Source: Bacteroidales bacterium
GTDB taxonomy: Bacteria; Bacteroidota; Bacteroidia; Bacteroidales; JAOZVK01
DNA: 25,180 nt
Reading direction: 5' to 3'
Assembly: GCA_029938185.1 (NCBI GenBank)
Contig: JAOZVK010000021.1
Span: 1-25,180 of the forward strand
Position 1 is the stretch's first letter. Every line of letters starts with the position of its first letter. Position numbers and translations under genes: made by a program. Shown in pieces: positions 1 through 9,326 of this stretch. The notes beneath the pieces were generated by a model. The model saw only the letters and a list, made by a program, of their open reading frames with translations, was not told the origin of the DNA and searched no databases.

Positions 1-297
1 AAGGTAGCCAACTTGTTTTGTGTTTTTTTTACTCATTTAGTGCATTTTAAGATGTAGCGATAATTTATAAAGGTAAACAAAAATTCCAACATGTGCAATC
101 AAAACATTAGTATCTGAAATGTTTTACATGAGCATTCTGGTCGTTTATGCCTAAAAAAACTCATTTTAAAACTTTTAGTATATTTATTATTTGTGTCAAA
201 ATTACTAAATTTATGTAAACTTATTTCAGGACAATACAGGTAGTTGATTTTTATACTGTTTAAAATTATCAATAGTCCATTACTTGCTTGAAAACCT
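1..297. other. Intergenic segment downstream of the transporter gene
   Basis: No gene is supported here. The stretch is AT-rich and lies beyond the stop of the minus-strand transporter gene. It holds one AT-rich stem-loop, AAAACATT (101-108) with AATGTTTT (118-125) and a 9-nt loop. No U-tract follows it on either strand, so a terminator role is only a possibility. The gene to the left lies outside the window. Confidence 0.5.
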
Positions 298-3200
298 TTA
301 TAGTTCCGAAAGGATATGTTGTGTTATTCCTGTATCATCAACTAATAAATTGAAGTATTCGAATCGATTTACTAACAATAGAGTAGAATTTTTAGTTACC
401 TTTAGACTCGAAACACTAGATGGAATATTAAAACTTCGGGTAATTATATCATTCTTAGCAAAAACATCAAGCAAGGTATCATTATCATAATATGATAATT
501 CTCCCTTTAATACAATTACAATATCATCTTTTTTTTCAGATTCATAAAAAAAGAACTCATCATTAATTTTTAATTCTTTAACCCTAATGATTTTAGCTAA
601 ATTTACAAGATTATTTTCAGGTACATTAAAAAACAAGAAGTGTCTTTTTAAAAGTCGTACTCTATCACCAAGAAGAAAACCAAAGTTTTTTAAATCATTT
701 ATTAACTCTTGTTTATTTTTAGACATATGCGATAAATAGTCAATACATCTAATTTGATTTTCCTCAAAAATAATCTTAGCAGCAGATGTGTATATTAATT
801 CATCAGAATGATAAAGACACAAAAAAATCTCATCAGGCATTTCGCTCCTTCTTATTTTGTTTAGTGTTTTGTTTATTTCATCTTTAGTCCATATTTCAAT
901 ATCTGTGTGTACTCTTGTGTCACCTTGTCCTGCTTTTCTTGATCTTTTTTTCTTATAAATTTTCCCAATTATTTCTATAGATTTTGTAACTGTCCATGTA
1001 TCAATTTTATTATAATCTCTTGTTATAATTGTTTTTAATCTATTTAAGAATGTCAATTTATGTTGAGGAAAAATATTATGTAGCGTTTTAAGTTTGTTAT
1101 TAACCGAAATATCATCAAAAAGTGGAGCAATCATCTGTTTTATGTCTTGACTAATAAAATTATCAATAATCTCAAGTGCATAAATTGTGTTTTTTCCAAT
1201 AATATTTTTTCTAATTAAAGTAATTATACGAGGCTCATACAAGAAACTTAATAATTTAAATAATGTTTCAAAATTATTATCTTTTTCAATATCAAGTGCT
1301 TGGTATAGCTTCAGTGTATTCCTTTCATTTTCGATATCAATAATTGAAGCATATATCCACAATATATTTTCTACAGTTTCTGCCAATTTTGCTTTAATAA
1401 TTGAATATTCATTATCTTTTGCCTGATACCTACAAAAATAAAGTGCTCTTATTACAGCTTGCTGAATATCTCTATTTGGATAATTAATATGGCTTACAAG
1501 CAATGACCTAGCTTGAATTGAACCTACTTTTGCATAAATTTCAACAATACGCAACAAAACTGTTGGGTTTGTTTTATTGATGAAATTTTGATCTAAAGGT
1601 AATAAAATTTTTGCACCCAGTTCAATTAAAGTATTAATACTTACATGACAATATTTTTGAGATTTTAATAATTTAATTAATTCATTTATTAAAATTTCTG
1701 ATTTGTTTTTTCCTGCAAGTTTTATTGCCGAATTTTTTATAACTCTATCATCGTCTTTAAGTAAATTAAGAATTATTTTTTCTGCTTTTTCATTCTTATT
1801 TTTAAATAGATACTTAATAATATCCAGTTTATCGGTTTTACTTAAATTTTCATTTGAGTTATTTATAATTTCTGGTTCTTTTCTTGTAATATTTGAATAA
1901 TCAAGTGATGTTTTTGCAAGAAAAGCCAACTCCTTAATATCATTATGTTCTTCATTATTTATAATTTTTTCAATAGATTGCGACAAACGTCTTCGCCAAG
2001 TTGGGTCGATATTTCGTAAAATTGCTTTTTTAATAGCATCATCATTTCGTTCCAATAGCTGAGCTGCATATGGTTCTATTATTCTTGGATTCGTTTCGGA
2101 TAGTATGGTAACACTTAGATTAACAATCTTACTATTGGGGTCTTTGAATTTTTTTGCAAGTATTTCGCTACCATACAATTTCTTTGATGTATCTCTTTTG
2201 AGAGTTTTGCTAAGTTCTGCCAAAACCTGTCTTATTTTTCCTTTATATGAATTATATAATTTTCTCGAAATGTATACCCATCCGATGAGTATAGGTAGGA
2301 AAAATAGAGGAAAATATTCAAGATTATATTCATTGCCAATTGACAGTAGTTTATTTACTATAAATAACAGAATACCAGCAATTGAAATAGATAATTGCAT
2401 TACTGAACCAACCCTTGCTTGAACATTAAATTTTTGGTCATTGGGTAGCGGTTGATACAATATATTAAAAGCGGGGTCGTCTAAGCCTCTTCTTAATATT
2501 CGCTCTTGCGACTTGTTTAGAGTCATAAGAATTAGGAAAGCTATTGTAGCAACACCAAAAATTAAACCTATTCCAGCAGATATAAGAATTATACATGCAG
2601 ACATTAATGGTAAAATTGTTAATCCCAGTTTTACTCCATACTTACTTAATAATCGACTAGAGAAATATGAGATAATTAGTTCTCCAATTTTTAATCCTCC
2701 ATAAACTAATGCAAGAAATTGTGAAATTTGCTCGGGGGTTTTAAAAAGCTCATTCTGAACTTTTATACTTACCAAAAATCCAAAGTCAATTATGTAAATA
2801 ACTGTCATTGACAATACTGCCGAAACAAAAATTAGTAATAAAAATTTTTGTTTTATTAAGCCTTTAAATCCTTTTGTATTATTATCTGTTTTTACCTTTT
2901 TACCTTTTTTTATCTTTTTATCGCCATTTTCATCTTCGTCTTCTTCTTCGTCTTCATCTTTGTAATTTATTTCAGGTACTCTTTTATATAATACAAAAAG
3001 GTTTATAATACTTAGTAATAAAAAAAGTACAGCAATAAATAGTAAATCATACGAATGGCTTAAAAGGGGCATTATCAGTGGTATTGCAAAATATCCTAAT
3101 ATTGATGCAATAACCCCTCCCATGTTCATTAATCCAAACAAGCGTTTTACTTGTATTAGATTTAAGAATCTTAGAGACAAACCTCCTGCTTCAATACCTA

Positions 3201-3582
3201 CTAATGAAATAAATGGCCATGCCCAAATAAATACAAAAAAGCTAAGTATTTTAGGATCTACATAATCAAGAGAAACTCTTGATATTATTGTGATTATTAG
3301 CATGAATAAAAGAGCAACCAAAAAAAGAATTTTACCACTTACTTTCTTTTGCAAAAAAGAATATATGGTAGATAAAATCCAACCTGCAATTCCCGAAATT
3401 ATATATGCAATAGGTAGTTGTTCTATACCATAGTTTTTTATAAAAACGGCGTTGGCTGGTACAAAATACAGTGCAATAAAAAGTCCTAAAAAAAATGAAT
3501 GGAAAAATAGTAATGTAAATTTTTTTCCTTCATTTTGTTTTAAGTCAAATATTCTTATATAAAATGAGCTTATGCTTTTCAT
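298..3582 (-). CDS. ATP/ADP-carrier-like (Npt1/NTT) membrane protein fused to HEAT repeats and a cNMP-binding-like domain
   Basis: The 1094-residue protein has three parts. Residues about 20-440 are a multi-helix membrane domain of about 10-12 hydrophobic segments, resembling the ATP:ADP antiporter (Npt1/NTT) branch of major-facilitator-like carriers. Two carrier halves are separated by a highly charged cytoplasmic loop: an acidic run at 209-219 (DEDEEEDEDE) followed by a lysine-rich run. Residues about 450-900 consist of repeated amphipathic helix pairs like HEAT repeats. Residues about 985-1094 look like a cyclic-nucleotide-binding beta-roll. The family is known for nucleotide exchange in intracellular bacteria and plastids, but versions with HEAT tails occur in free-living Bacteroidota and their substrate is not known to me. 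Transport of nucleotides is therefore inferred, and regulation through the C-terminal domain is a guess. The gene stands alone, with an 817-bp gap upstream. Confidence 0.75.
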   Translation of the reverse strand: MKSISSFYIRIFDLKQNEGKKFTLLFFHSFFLGLFIALYFVPANAVFIKNYGIEQLPIAYIISGIAGWILSTIYSFLQKKVSGKILFLVALLFMLIITIISRVSLDYVDPKILSFFVFIWAWPFISLVGIEAGGLSLRFLNLIQVKRLFGLMNMGGVIASILGYFAIPLIMPLLSHSYDLLFIAVLFLLLSIINLFVLYKRVPEINYKDEDEEEDEDENGDKKIKKGKKVKTDNNTKGFKGLIKQKFLLLIFVSAVLSMTVIYIIDFGFLVSIKVQNELFKTPEQISQFLALVYGGLKIGELIISYFSSRLLSKYGVKLGLTILPLMSACIILISAGIGLIFGVATIAFLILMTLNKSQERILRRGLDDPAFNILYQPLPNDQKFNVQARVGSVMQLSISIAGILLFIVNKLLSIGNEYNLEYFPLFFLPILIGWVYISRKLYNSYKGKIRQVLAELSKTLKRDTSKKLYGSEILAKKFKDPNSKIVNLSVTILSETNPRIIEPYAAQLLERNDDAIKKAILRNIDPTWRRRLSQSIEKIINNEEHNDIKELAFLAKTSLDYSNITRKEPEIINNSNENLSKTDKLDIIKYLFKNKNEKAEKIILNLLKDDDRVIKNSAIKLAGKNKSEILINELIKLLKSQKYCHVSINTLIELGAKILLPLDQNFINKTNPTVLLRIVEIYAKVGSIQARSLLVSHINYPNRDIQQAVIRALYFCRYQAKDNEYSIIKAKLAETVENILWIYASIIDIENERNTLKLYQALDIEKDNNFETLFKLLSFLYEPRIITLIRKNIIGKNTIYALEIIDNFISQDIKQMIAPLFDDISVNNKLKTLHNIFPQHKLTFLNRLKTIITRDYNKIDTWTVTKSIEIIGKIYKKKRSRKAGQGDTRVHTDIEIWTKDEINKTLNKIRRSEMPDEIFLCLYHSDELIYTSAAKIIFEENQIRCIDYLSHMSKNKQELINDLKNFGFLLGDRVRLLKRHFLFFNVPENNLVNLAKIIRVKELKINDEFFFYESEKKDDIVIVLKGELSYYDNDTLLDVFAKNDIITRSFNIPSSVSSLKVTKNSTLLLVNRFEYFNLLVDDTGITQHILSEL

Positions 3583-3664
3583 TTACCAACTTAATTATAA
3601 GATATTTAGATGTTTAATCTATCTAATTATTACACTCAATTAACATTTGAACCTGAATAATATG

Positions 3665-3672
3665 CAAATTTA
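3665..3672 (-). promoter_or_regulatory. Possible -7 box of the transporter gene
   Basis: On the minus strand this reads TAAATTTG, a full match to the Bacteroidota -7 motif TAnnTTTG, about 80 nt upstream of the transporter start codon. No good -33 TTTG lies at the usual 18-21 nt; the nearest is 14 nt away. The 8-mer is short and AT-rich, so chance is possible. Confidence 0.35.
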
Positions 3673-3929
3673 TAAATAATAAATATCAAAAAAAATTAAT
3701 AGACTACTTGAATATTTACAATATATTAAAATACTATTATAAAATATTACAAAACCACTGATAACTAAGCAAATGTTCACATTAATTAATCTGTATGTAT
3801 GTCAATTATTTGCGAAGCATCAACTCCTAAAATATTTATTATTTTTATCAATATTTTGTATTTGCCTGTTTTGGTATATTTGTGTGTTGTACTGGTCTTA
3901 TAAAAATTAATAAATTACAACAATATTAT

Positions 3930-4033
3930 TAAGTACTGTTACAAAAGTTTTTCGACATTCACCTATTCATAACTTGCGATTAAGTTTCCTTTGTACTAAT
4001 GCGTAAGCAAATATAAATAGGTCGAAGACCTTA
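3930..4033 (+). mobile_element. TA-bounded MITE-like element, copy 1
   Basis: This 104-bp segment starts TAAGTACTGTTAC and ends GGTCGAAGACCTTA. It matches copies at 18933 and 20460 over its whole length. Shared blocks are TAAGTACT, ACAAAAGT, TTTCGACAT, AATGCGTAAGCAA and AATAGGTCGAAGACCTTA. The ends carry an imperfect inverted repeat (GTTTTTCGAC near the left, GTCGAAGAC at the right). It has no coding capacity. The TA at each end suggests duplication of a TA target, as for IS630/Tc1-mariner derivatives, but no transposase is in the window. Confidence 0.75.
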
Positions 4034-4399
4034 AAAACGTTTTTTTATTGATAACAAAATTATTCAAGTTTAAAAAAACTCATATAATCAGACAGTTTAC
4101 ATATATTTAATTTTTTTATAAAAGTATGCAAATACTATCAAGCCACAACAAAAAGAATTGAAAAGCCAACAAAATAATAATATTAACGTATATTTTCTTA
4201 AAAGAATATAAAAATTGAATAATTATTGTGTTCAATATTTCTTTCTACTTCTAAATCAATTTAAAAATAAAAAAGTAAAATTATTTTAACATATGTAAAG
4301 TAAAAAAGATAGAATAAACTAATTGTTTTTTATACCTTTATATTCATACTATAAAATATTGTTATTATAATTAAATTAATCAAATAATAAAATATAACT

Positions 4400-6586
4400 A
4401 TGTTAAAAAAAATCACATTATTAGTTTTACTATTATCTTTATTATCAAATATATACTCACAAGATAATATTAAAAAAATACAGATTGAAGATTTGTGGAC
4501 ATATTATTCTTTTTATGCTCCAGGAGTAAGAGGTTTAAGCTCAATGAATAATGGTCTACATTATACAACATACAGTAGAGGAAAAATTCTTAAAAGTAGC
4601 TATAAGACTGGCAATGTAATAGATACAATTGTAGATATTAATAACTTGAACATAAGTAATTATTCAGCTTACAAATTTAATTCCGATGAATCGAAAATAC
4701 TAATTGAAACAAATTATGAAAGAATTTACAGACGCTCGTATACTGCAACATATTATATATATGATTTAAAAACTAAAAAGATAACTGGACTATCAAAAAA
4801 TAAAAAACAACAATTAGCAAGTTTTTCACCAAATGGAGATAAAGTTGCTTTTGTAAGAAAAAATAATATCTATATAAAAGATATTGAAAAGGATAACGAA
4901 ATTCAAATAACAAATGATGGTGAATTTAATAAAATAATAAATGGTGCGCCTGACTGGGTTTATGAAGAAGAATTTGGTTTTAATAAAGCTTTTCAATGGT
5001 CGCCTGATGGTAAGTATATTGCATTTATGAAATTTGATGAAAGTAATGTTAAAACTTTTAGTATGACAGTATTTGCTGGTAAAAGACCTCTAATTAAAAA
5101 AAATGTATTATATCCCGAAACAAGAACATGGAAATATCCAAAAACAGGTGATGCAAACTCAATACTTACAGTTCATGTATATAATACAAAAACAAAAAAA
5201 ACTAATAAAATGGATATTGGTGACGAAAAAGACCAATATATACCAAGAATTAGATGGACAAAGAATGCGGAAAAACTATCTATTATTAGAGTTAATAGAT
5301 TACAAAACAAACTAGAACTTCTTTTATCAGATGTTAAAAACGGAAAGCACAAAGTTATTTATACAGATGAAAACAAATATTTTATAGATGAATCTCAATA
5401 TGATGATATTATTTTCTTAAAAGACAAAAAGCATTTTGTTACAACAAACGAAAAAGATGGTTATAGACACTTGTATCTATATTCATTAAAAGGAAAATTA
5501 ATAAGACAATTAACAAAAGGAAAATGGGATATTACAAAATATATTGGTTTTGATAAAAAAAATAAAATTTTTTACTATATATCGGCAGAAGAATCACCAC
5601 TAAGACGGAGTGTATATTCTATTGGTTTTGATGGTAAAAACAAAAAGAAGTTATCAACAGCTATTGGCACAAATAATGCAAAATTTAGTAAAACTTATAA
5701 ATACTACATTAATACCTTTTCAAATATAGAAACACCTACTTATGTAAGCCTTCATAGTGCAGACGGAAAGCTAATTAGAGTATTGAGAGACAACTCAAGA
5801 ATTGCCGAAAAGGTAAAGAAATACGGAGGTGTAAACAAAGAGTTTATTAAGTTTAAAACATCTGAAAATGTTGAGTTAAACGGATATATGGTTAAACCTT
5901 ATAATTTTGATAAAAATAAAAAATATCCTGTAATGATGTATCAATATAGTGGACCAAACTCGCAATCTGTAGATGATAGTTGGGATTTTGGTTGGGATAA
6001 CCTATTGGCACAAAATGGATATATTGTTGTTGTTGTTGATGGGAGAGGAACAGCTGCAAGAGGCGAAGAGTTTAGAAAAATGACATATTTGCAACTTGGA
6101 AAATATGAGGTAATAGACCAAATTGAAACTGCTAAATATCTTGGCAATTTACCATATGTTGATAAATCAAGAATTGGAATATGGGGCTGGAGTTATGGTG
6201 GATTTATGACTTTGCTTGCACTTACCAAAGGTGCCGATTATTTCAAAATGGGAATATCAGTAGCTCCTGTAACAAACTGGAGATATTACGATAATATATA
6301 TACTGAGAGATATATGCGAACCCCACAAGAAAACCCATCGGGCTACGATGATAATTCTCCTATTTTTCATGTTGATAAATTCAAAGGTAAATTACTTATT
6401 GTACACGGCAGTGCCGATGATAATGTTCATGTACAGAATACAATGGAATTTATTGAAGCAATGGTACAGGCAAACAAACAGTTTGACATGATGATTTATA
6501 CAAACAGAAACCATAGTATTTATGGTGGAAATACGAGAGTACACTTATATAACAAAATGTTAAATTATATTTTAAATAATTTATAA
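4400..6586 (+). CDS. Dipeptidyl peptidase IV-type serine peptidase (family S9B), secreted
   Basis: The 728-residue protein begins with a signal peptide (about residues 1-20, ending NIYSQ). A beta-propeller domain follows to about residue 480, then an alpha/beta-hydrolase domain. The motif DWVYEEE at 185-191 supplies the paired glutamates that bind the free N-terminus of substrates in DPP IV. The catalytic serine is S598 in GWSYGG, the acid lies in GSADDN (D673/D674) and the histidine is H705 in NRNHS. Family members release X-Pro or X-Ala dipeptides, or tripeptides in the prolyl tripeptidyl peptidase subgroup, from peptide N-termini in the periplasm or outside the cell. The next gene, another exported protease, starts 19 nt after the stop, so the two are probably co-transcribed. 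The family is confident; di- versus tripeptidyl specificity is not resolved. Confidence 0.93.
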   Translation: MLKKITLLVLLLSLLSNIYSQDNIKKIQIEDLWTYYSFYAPGVRGLSSMNNGLHYTTYSRGKILKSSYKTGNVIDTIVDINNLNISNYSAYKFNSDESKILIETNYERIYRRSYTATYYIYDLKTKKITGLSKNKKQQLASFSPNGDKVAFVRKNNIYIKDIEKDNEIQITNDGEFNKIINGAPDWVYEEEFGFNKAFQWSPDGKYIAFMKFDESNVKTFSMTVFAGKRPLIKKNVLYPETRTWKYPKTGDANSILTVHVYNTKTKKTNKMDIGDEKDQYIPRIRWTKNAEKLSIIRVNRLQNKLELLLSDVKNGKHKVIYTDENKYFIDESQYDDIIFLKDKKHFVTTNEKDGYRHLYLYSLKGKLIRQLTKGKWDITKYIGFDKKNKIFYYISAEESPLRRSVYSIGFDGKNKKKLSTAIGTNNAKFSKTYKYYINTFSNIETPTYVSLHSADGKLIRVLRDNSRIAEKVKKYGGVNKEFIKFKTSENVELNGYMVKPYNFDKNKKYPVMMYQYSGPNSQSVDDSWDFGWDNLLAQNGYIVVVVDGRGTAARGEEFRKMTYLQLGKYEVIDQIETAKYLGNLPYVDKSRIGIWGWSYGGFMTLLALTKGADYFKMGISVAPVTNWRYYDNIYTERYMRTPQENPSGYDDNSPIFHVDKFKGKLLIVHGSADDNVHVQNTMEFIEAMVQANKQFDMMIYTNRNHSIYGGNTRVHLYNKMLNYILNNL

Positions 6587-6605
6587 AAATAAAAAAAAAG
6601 ATATA

Positions 6606-8687
6606 ATGAATTCAAAATTAATAAAATACCTAACAATTATATTTATATCAATAACAATTGTTTCATTTTCGTATACAATATTTATTGATGGTGATAAAGA
6701 CGAAATTCTATTAGAAGCTATTACACAGACATTAATTTACAGGCATTATAATAACTTAGAAATTAATGATGATTTTTCTGAAAAAGTTTATAACCAATAT
6801 CTAAATAAGCTTGATTTTGGAAAAAGATATCTTACACTAAAAGATATTAAAATGTTAGAATCATATAAATATAAAATTGATGATGCGATAAAAAGCAATA
6901 GTTATGATTTTTTTAATATTTCATATAAGCTTGTAAATGATCGCATAAAGGGTGTGAAAAAAATATTTACAGATATTTTATCAAAACCATTCGACTTTAA
7001 TAAAGATGAGAATATAGAGATTGATATTGAAAAATATAATTTTGCTAAAGACGAAAAAGACCTTAAAGAAAGATGGAGAAAGTTGTTGAAGTATGAAACT
7101 ATGATTGTTTTGGCAAGAAAAATAAAAAGCGAAAACAAGAAAAAAAAGGATAAAAAATCGCAAGAGCAACTCGAAAAAGAATCTCGCAAAAAAATACTTA
7201 AAACATATACTGATTGGCACAAGCGAATTGTAAAACATAATAGAAGCGACAGACGTAGCGATTTTTTAAATTCTATTGCTGGAATATACGACCCACACAC
7301 TGAGTATTATCCACCAAAAGAAAAAGAAGATTTCGAAGCAAGAATATCAGGACAATACGAGGGAATTGGTGCTATACTTCAAGCATCTGGACAATTTATT
7401 AAAGTTGTACGTTTGTTTCCAGGAAGTGCATCGTGGAAACAAGGACAGCTAAAAGCAGGAGATATTATTATGAAAGTGGCTCAGGGCGGTAAAGAGCCAA
7501 CTGATATTACTGATATGCGTATTGATGATGTTGTAAAACTAATAAAAGGGGCAAAAGGAACAGAGGTTCGACTTACTGTAAGAAAACGAGATAATAAAAC
7601 AGTTGTTGTACCAATAGTACGAGATATTGTTGTTATGGAAGAAACTTTTGCTAAATCGGCAGTTATTAATAACAATAATAAAAAAATAGGATATATTAAT
7701 CTTCCAGGATTCTATACAAGTTTTTCACACAAAGGTAGAAACTGTTCTCAAGATGTTGAAAAAGAAATAGAAAAGCTTAAAAAGGAAAATATAGAAGGAA
7801 TAATTATTGACCTAAGAAACAACGGAGGAGGCTCATTACCTGAAGTTATTAAAATGGCAGGTCTGTTTATAGAAAAAGGTCCTATTGTACAAATAAAAAC
7901 ACAAAAAGGTTCGCCATACATATATAAAGACGAAGATGCCAGAATACAATATAAAGGAAAAATTATTGTAATGGTAAATACATTTAGTGCATCAGCGTCT
8001 GAGATTTTTGCAGCTGCAATACAAGACTACAATAGAGGAATTATTGTTGGCAGCTCATCAACATGGGGCAAAGGAACTGTTCAACGTATTCTTGATTTTG
8101 ACAATTATATATCGGACAAATGGATAGATTTAAAACCTCTTGGAGCTTTGAAAATAACTGTTCAAAAATATTATAGAATTGATGGTAGCACAACACAAAA
8201 GCTTGGGGTAAAGCCAGATATTGTTATTCCCGATTTATATTCTAAAATGGAAATTGGAGAAAGAGAACAGAAATTTGCTTTGAGTTGGGACAAAATAGAT
8301 GCTACAAATTATGCTAAATGGAAATATAATTACAATATTGATAGCCTAAAAAACAATAGTATAAAAAGAATGAGTAATAACGATGAATTTAAGCTCATTA
8401 AATCAAGTGCCCAAAGATTACATGAACTTAGCAAACGAACACATTTTTCACTAAACTTAGAAAAACATATTGCATACAACGAGAAACGCAGTAAAGATGA
8501 TAAAAAAATTTTTGATATGACCGAAAACGTCCATAATTATAGTGTTTTTGCATCAAAAGTAGATAGTGATAAAAATAAAAATGATACTATTAAAATCGCA
8601 AGTAATAAACAATGGTACAACGAACTGAAAAAAGATATTTATCTGAATGAGACAGTTAAAATAATGAACGATATTCTTAAAAAATAA
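6606..8687 (+). CDS. C-terminal processing (tail-specific) protease, family S41A
   Basis: The 693-residue protein has an N-terminal hydrophobic segment (about 7-28) that is a signal peptide or anchor. A helical region follows, then a PDZ domain (about 248-333, starting near GQYEGIGA), the S41 protease core and a helical C-terminal extension. By comparison with E. coli Tsp/Prc the catalytic serine is S463, the middle serine of SASASE, with D474 and lysine K489 in WGKGT. Such enzymes bind C-termini through the PDZ domain and degrade or trim exported proteins in the periplasm. The length is close to that of the long Prc type. A lysine-rich stretch near 185-200 is low in complexity. The gene lies 19 nt downstream of the DPP IV gene. 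Confidence 0.93.
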   Translation: MNSKLIKYLTIIFISITIVSFSYTIFIDGDKDEILLEAITQTLIYRHYNNLEINDDFSEKVYNQYLNKLDFGKRYLTLKDIKMLESYKYKIDDAIKSNSYDFFNISYKLVNDRIKGVKKIFTDILSKPFDFNKDENIEIDIEKYNFAKDEKDLKERWRKLLKYETMIVLARKIKSENKKKKDKKSQEQLEKESRKKILKTYTDWHKRIVKHNRSDRRSDFLNSIAGIYDPHTEYYPPKEKEDFEARISGQYEGIGAILQASGQFIKVVRLFPGSASWKQGQLKAGDIIMKVAQGGKEPTDITDMRIDDVVKLIKGAKGTEVRLTVRKRDNKTVVVPIVRDIVVMEETFAKSAVINNNNKKIGYINLPGFYTSFSHKGRNCSQDVEKEIEKLKKENIEGIIIDLRNNGGGSLPEVIKMAGLFIEKGPIVQIKTQKGSPYIYKDEDARIQYKGKIIVMVNTFSASASEIFAAAIQDYNRGIIVGSSSTWGKGTVQRILDFDNYISDKWIDLKPLGALKITVQKYYRIDGSTTQKLGVKPDIVIPDLYSKMEIGEREQKFALSWDKIDATNYAKWKYNYNIDSLKNNSIKRMSNNDEFKLIKSSAQRLHELSKRTHFSLNLEKHIAYNEKRSKDDKKIFDMTENVHNYSVFASKVDSDKNKNDTIKIASNKQWYNELKKDIYLNETVKIMNDILKK

Positions 8688-8730
8688 ATGGCTCTTCTAT
8701 CCTTTCTATGTAAGTTCTCGATAGTTAGGA

Positions 8731-8771
8731 AATTACGAATTATAAATTACGAATTACGAATTGGTTTACAC
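8731..8771 (+). repeat. ATTACGAATT interspersed repeat, copy A
   Basis: The core holds three ATTACGAATT units, two of them sharing an ATT, followed by GGTTTACAC. Copies B (11982) and C (21799) carry the same core with a few changes, and all three are preceded by CTTAG(G)A or TTAGGA. It starts 43 bp after the protease stop codon. Confidence 0.8.
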
Positions 8772-8868
8772 TTGCTCTTATAAAAATACAAGCAAAAATA
8801 GTTTATTTAAGTTTTTTATTAGTTCCTAAAATGTTTTTTTATTTCGTTGGTAAGTTTTTTTGCTGAAA

Positions 8869-8936
8869 GGGCATAAGCATTAACATGGGGCAACGCCCTA
8901 TGTATAAATGTATTCGTAAGCAAAAACGCCCTGAAA
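8869..8936 (+). repeat. 68-nt interspersed repeat, copy 1
   Basis: It begins GGGCATAAGCATTAACA and ends ACGCCCTGAAA, and differs from the copy at 22015-22082 at about four of 68 positions. Inside is the small hairpin GGGC-AAC-GCCC, and GGGC near the start can pair with either GCCC. No open reading frame is present. Confidence 0.85.
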
Positions 8937-9073
8937 GATTAGCAAAACTTTGAGAAACTTTGCGTCAAACTTTGTGTAACTTTGCGGTTAAAAAGCGGCT
9001 AACTTAAAACTGGTAGCCTTAATTTTTATAAGCCCAGTTTTCACCTAAGTAGGTCTTCGTATAGAATCTACAC

Positions 9074-9103
9074 TTTGCAAAGTTGTAACTTGTTGTAATT
9101 TTG
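9074..9103 (+). promoter_or_regulatory. Promoter of the small Cys-rich membrane protein gene
   Basis: A TTTG at 9074-9077 is followed after 18 nt by TAATTTTG at 9096-9103, a full match to the -7 motif TAnnTTTG. Transcription would start near 9110, about 43 nt before the ATG at 9153. The -33 box lies within a 12-bp palindrome, ACTTTGCAAAGT (9072-9083), which could be an operator but is unproven. Confidence 0.55.
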
Positions 9104-9105
9104 GC

Positions 9106-9150
9106 GTAAACAAAATTGTTAATTGTCCATTATTCATTGTTAATTACTTA
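9106..9150 (+). repeat. 45-nt direct repeat, left arm
   Basis: This matches 9327-9371 at 41 of 45 positions and ends 2 nt before the small ORF. The core is TTGTCCATTATTCATTGT followed by AATTACTTA. Together the arms enclose the gene at 9153-9296. Confidence 0.85.
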
Positions 9151-9152
9151 AT

Positions 9153-9296
9153 ATGATTCAAGAAATAATTACTTATATTATATTATTAGTAACAATATTG
9201 TATACAATTTATAGTGCATATTTTTTTTTCAAAAATACGCACAAAAAACAATGTAGTGGCTCTTGTGCCTGTGCAAAAAAACAGTGCAAAATATAA
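9153..9296 (+). CDS. Small Cys-rich membrane protein, FeoB-associated type
   Basis: The 47-codon ORF starts at ATG 9153 and stops at TAA 9294-9296. It encodes one hydrophobic N-terminal helix (about residues 5-26, rich in I, L, V and Y), then a short basic cytoplasmic or periplasmic tail with four cysteines in CSGSCAC and KKQCK. This shape, one helix plus a C-terminal CxxxCxC cluster, matches the FeoB-associated Cys-rich membrane proteins of Bacteroidota and Firmicutes, which usually lie next to feoB and are thought to help ferrous iron transport. No feoA or feoB is in this window; the neighbours are molybdenum cofactor genes. It has its own promoter and is enclosed by a 45-nt direct repeat. 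Metal binding is inferred from the cysteines only. Confidence 0.7.
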   Translation: MIQEIITYIILLVTILYTIYSAYFFFKNTHKKQCSGSCACAKKQCKI

Positions 9297-9326
9297 ATGT
9301 TTTTTATATTGTACTGTTTATCAGGT

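Larger units (their letters stand above)
3583..4399. other. Divergent intergenic region, 817 bp
   Basis: There is no coding potential on either strand. The region separates the divergent transporter and DPP IV genes. It contains one complete TA-bounded short element (3930-4033). The 32 nt at 3901-3932 recur exactly, in inverted orientation, at 22126-22157. The rest is AT-rich with no recognisable RNA gene. I could not find a clear TAnnTTTG promoter for the DPP IV gene; the nearest resemblance is TACCTTTA near 4334. Confidence 0.6.
8688..9152. other. Intergenic repeat mosaic, 465 bp
   Basis: No gene is seen before the small ORF at 9153. From left to right it holds an ATTACGAATT-type repeat (8731-8771), a 68-nt repeat (8869-8936), a run of degenerate CTTTGCG units (about 8943-8990), a 17-mer shared with 19664-19680 (about 9020-9037), a promoter (9074-9103) and the first arm of a 45-nt direct repeat (9106-9150). 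The first three occur in the same order at 21790-22590. Confidence 0.7.

Noticed and set aside
101..125. AT-rich hairpin as the transporter terminator
   Set aside because: The stem contains only two G/C pairs at most and no T-run follows on the minus strand; the distance of about 170 nt from the stop gives no extra support.
2105..2422. Open frame on the plus strand inside the transporter gene
   Set aside because: It overlaps the junction of the membrane and HEAT regions of a continuous 1094-residue protein and has no recognisable features of its own.
6902..7300. Long open frame on the minus strand inside the S41 protease gene
   Set aside because: The plus strand here encodes normal protease sequence joined to the PDZ domain; the reverse frame is serine/phenylalanine-rich, as expected for the complement of lysine-rich coding DNA.
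8943..8990. CTTTGCG units as a CRISPR array
   Set aside because: The units are short, degenerate and unevenly spaced, with no spacers of constant length and no cas genes in the window. The same type of sequence recurs near 22550.
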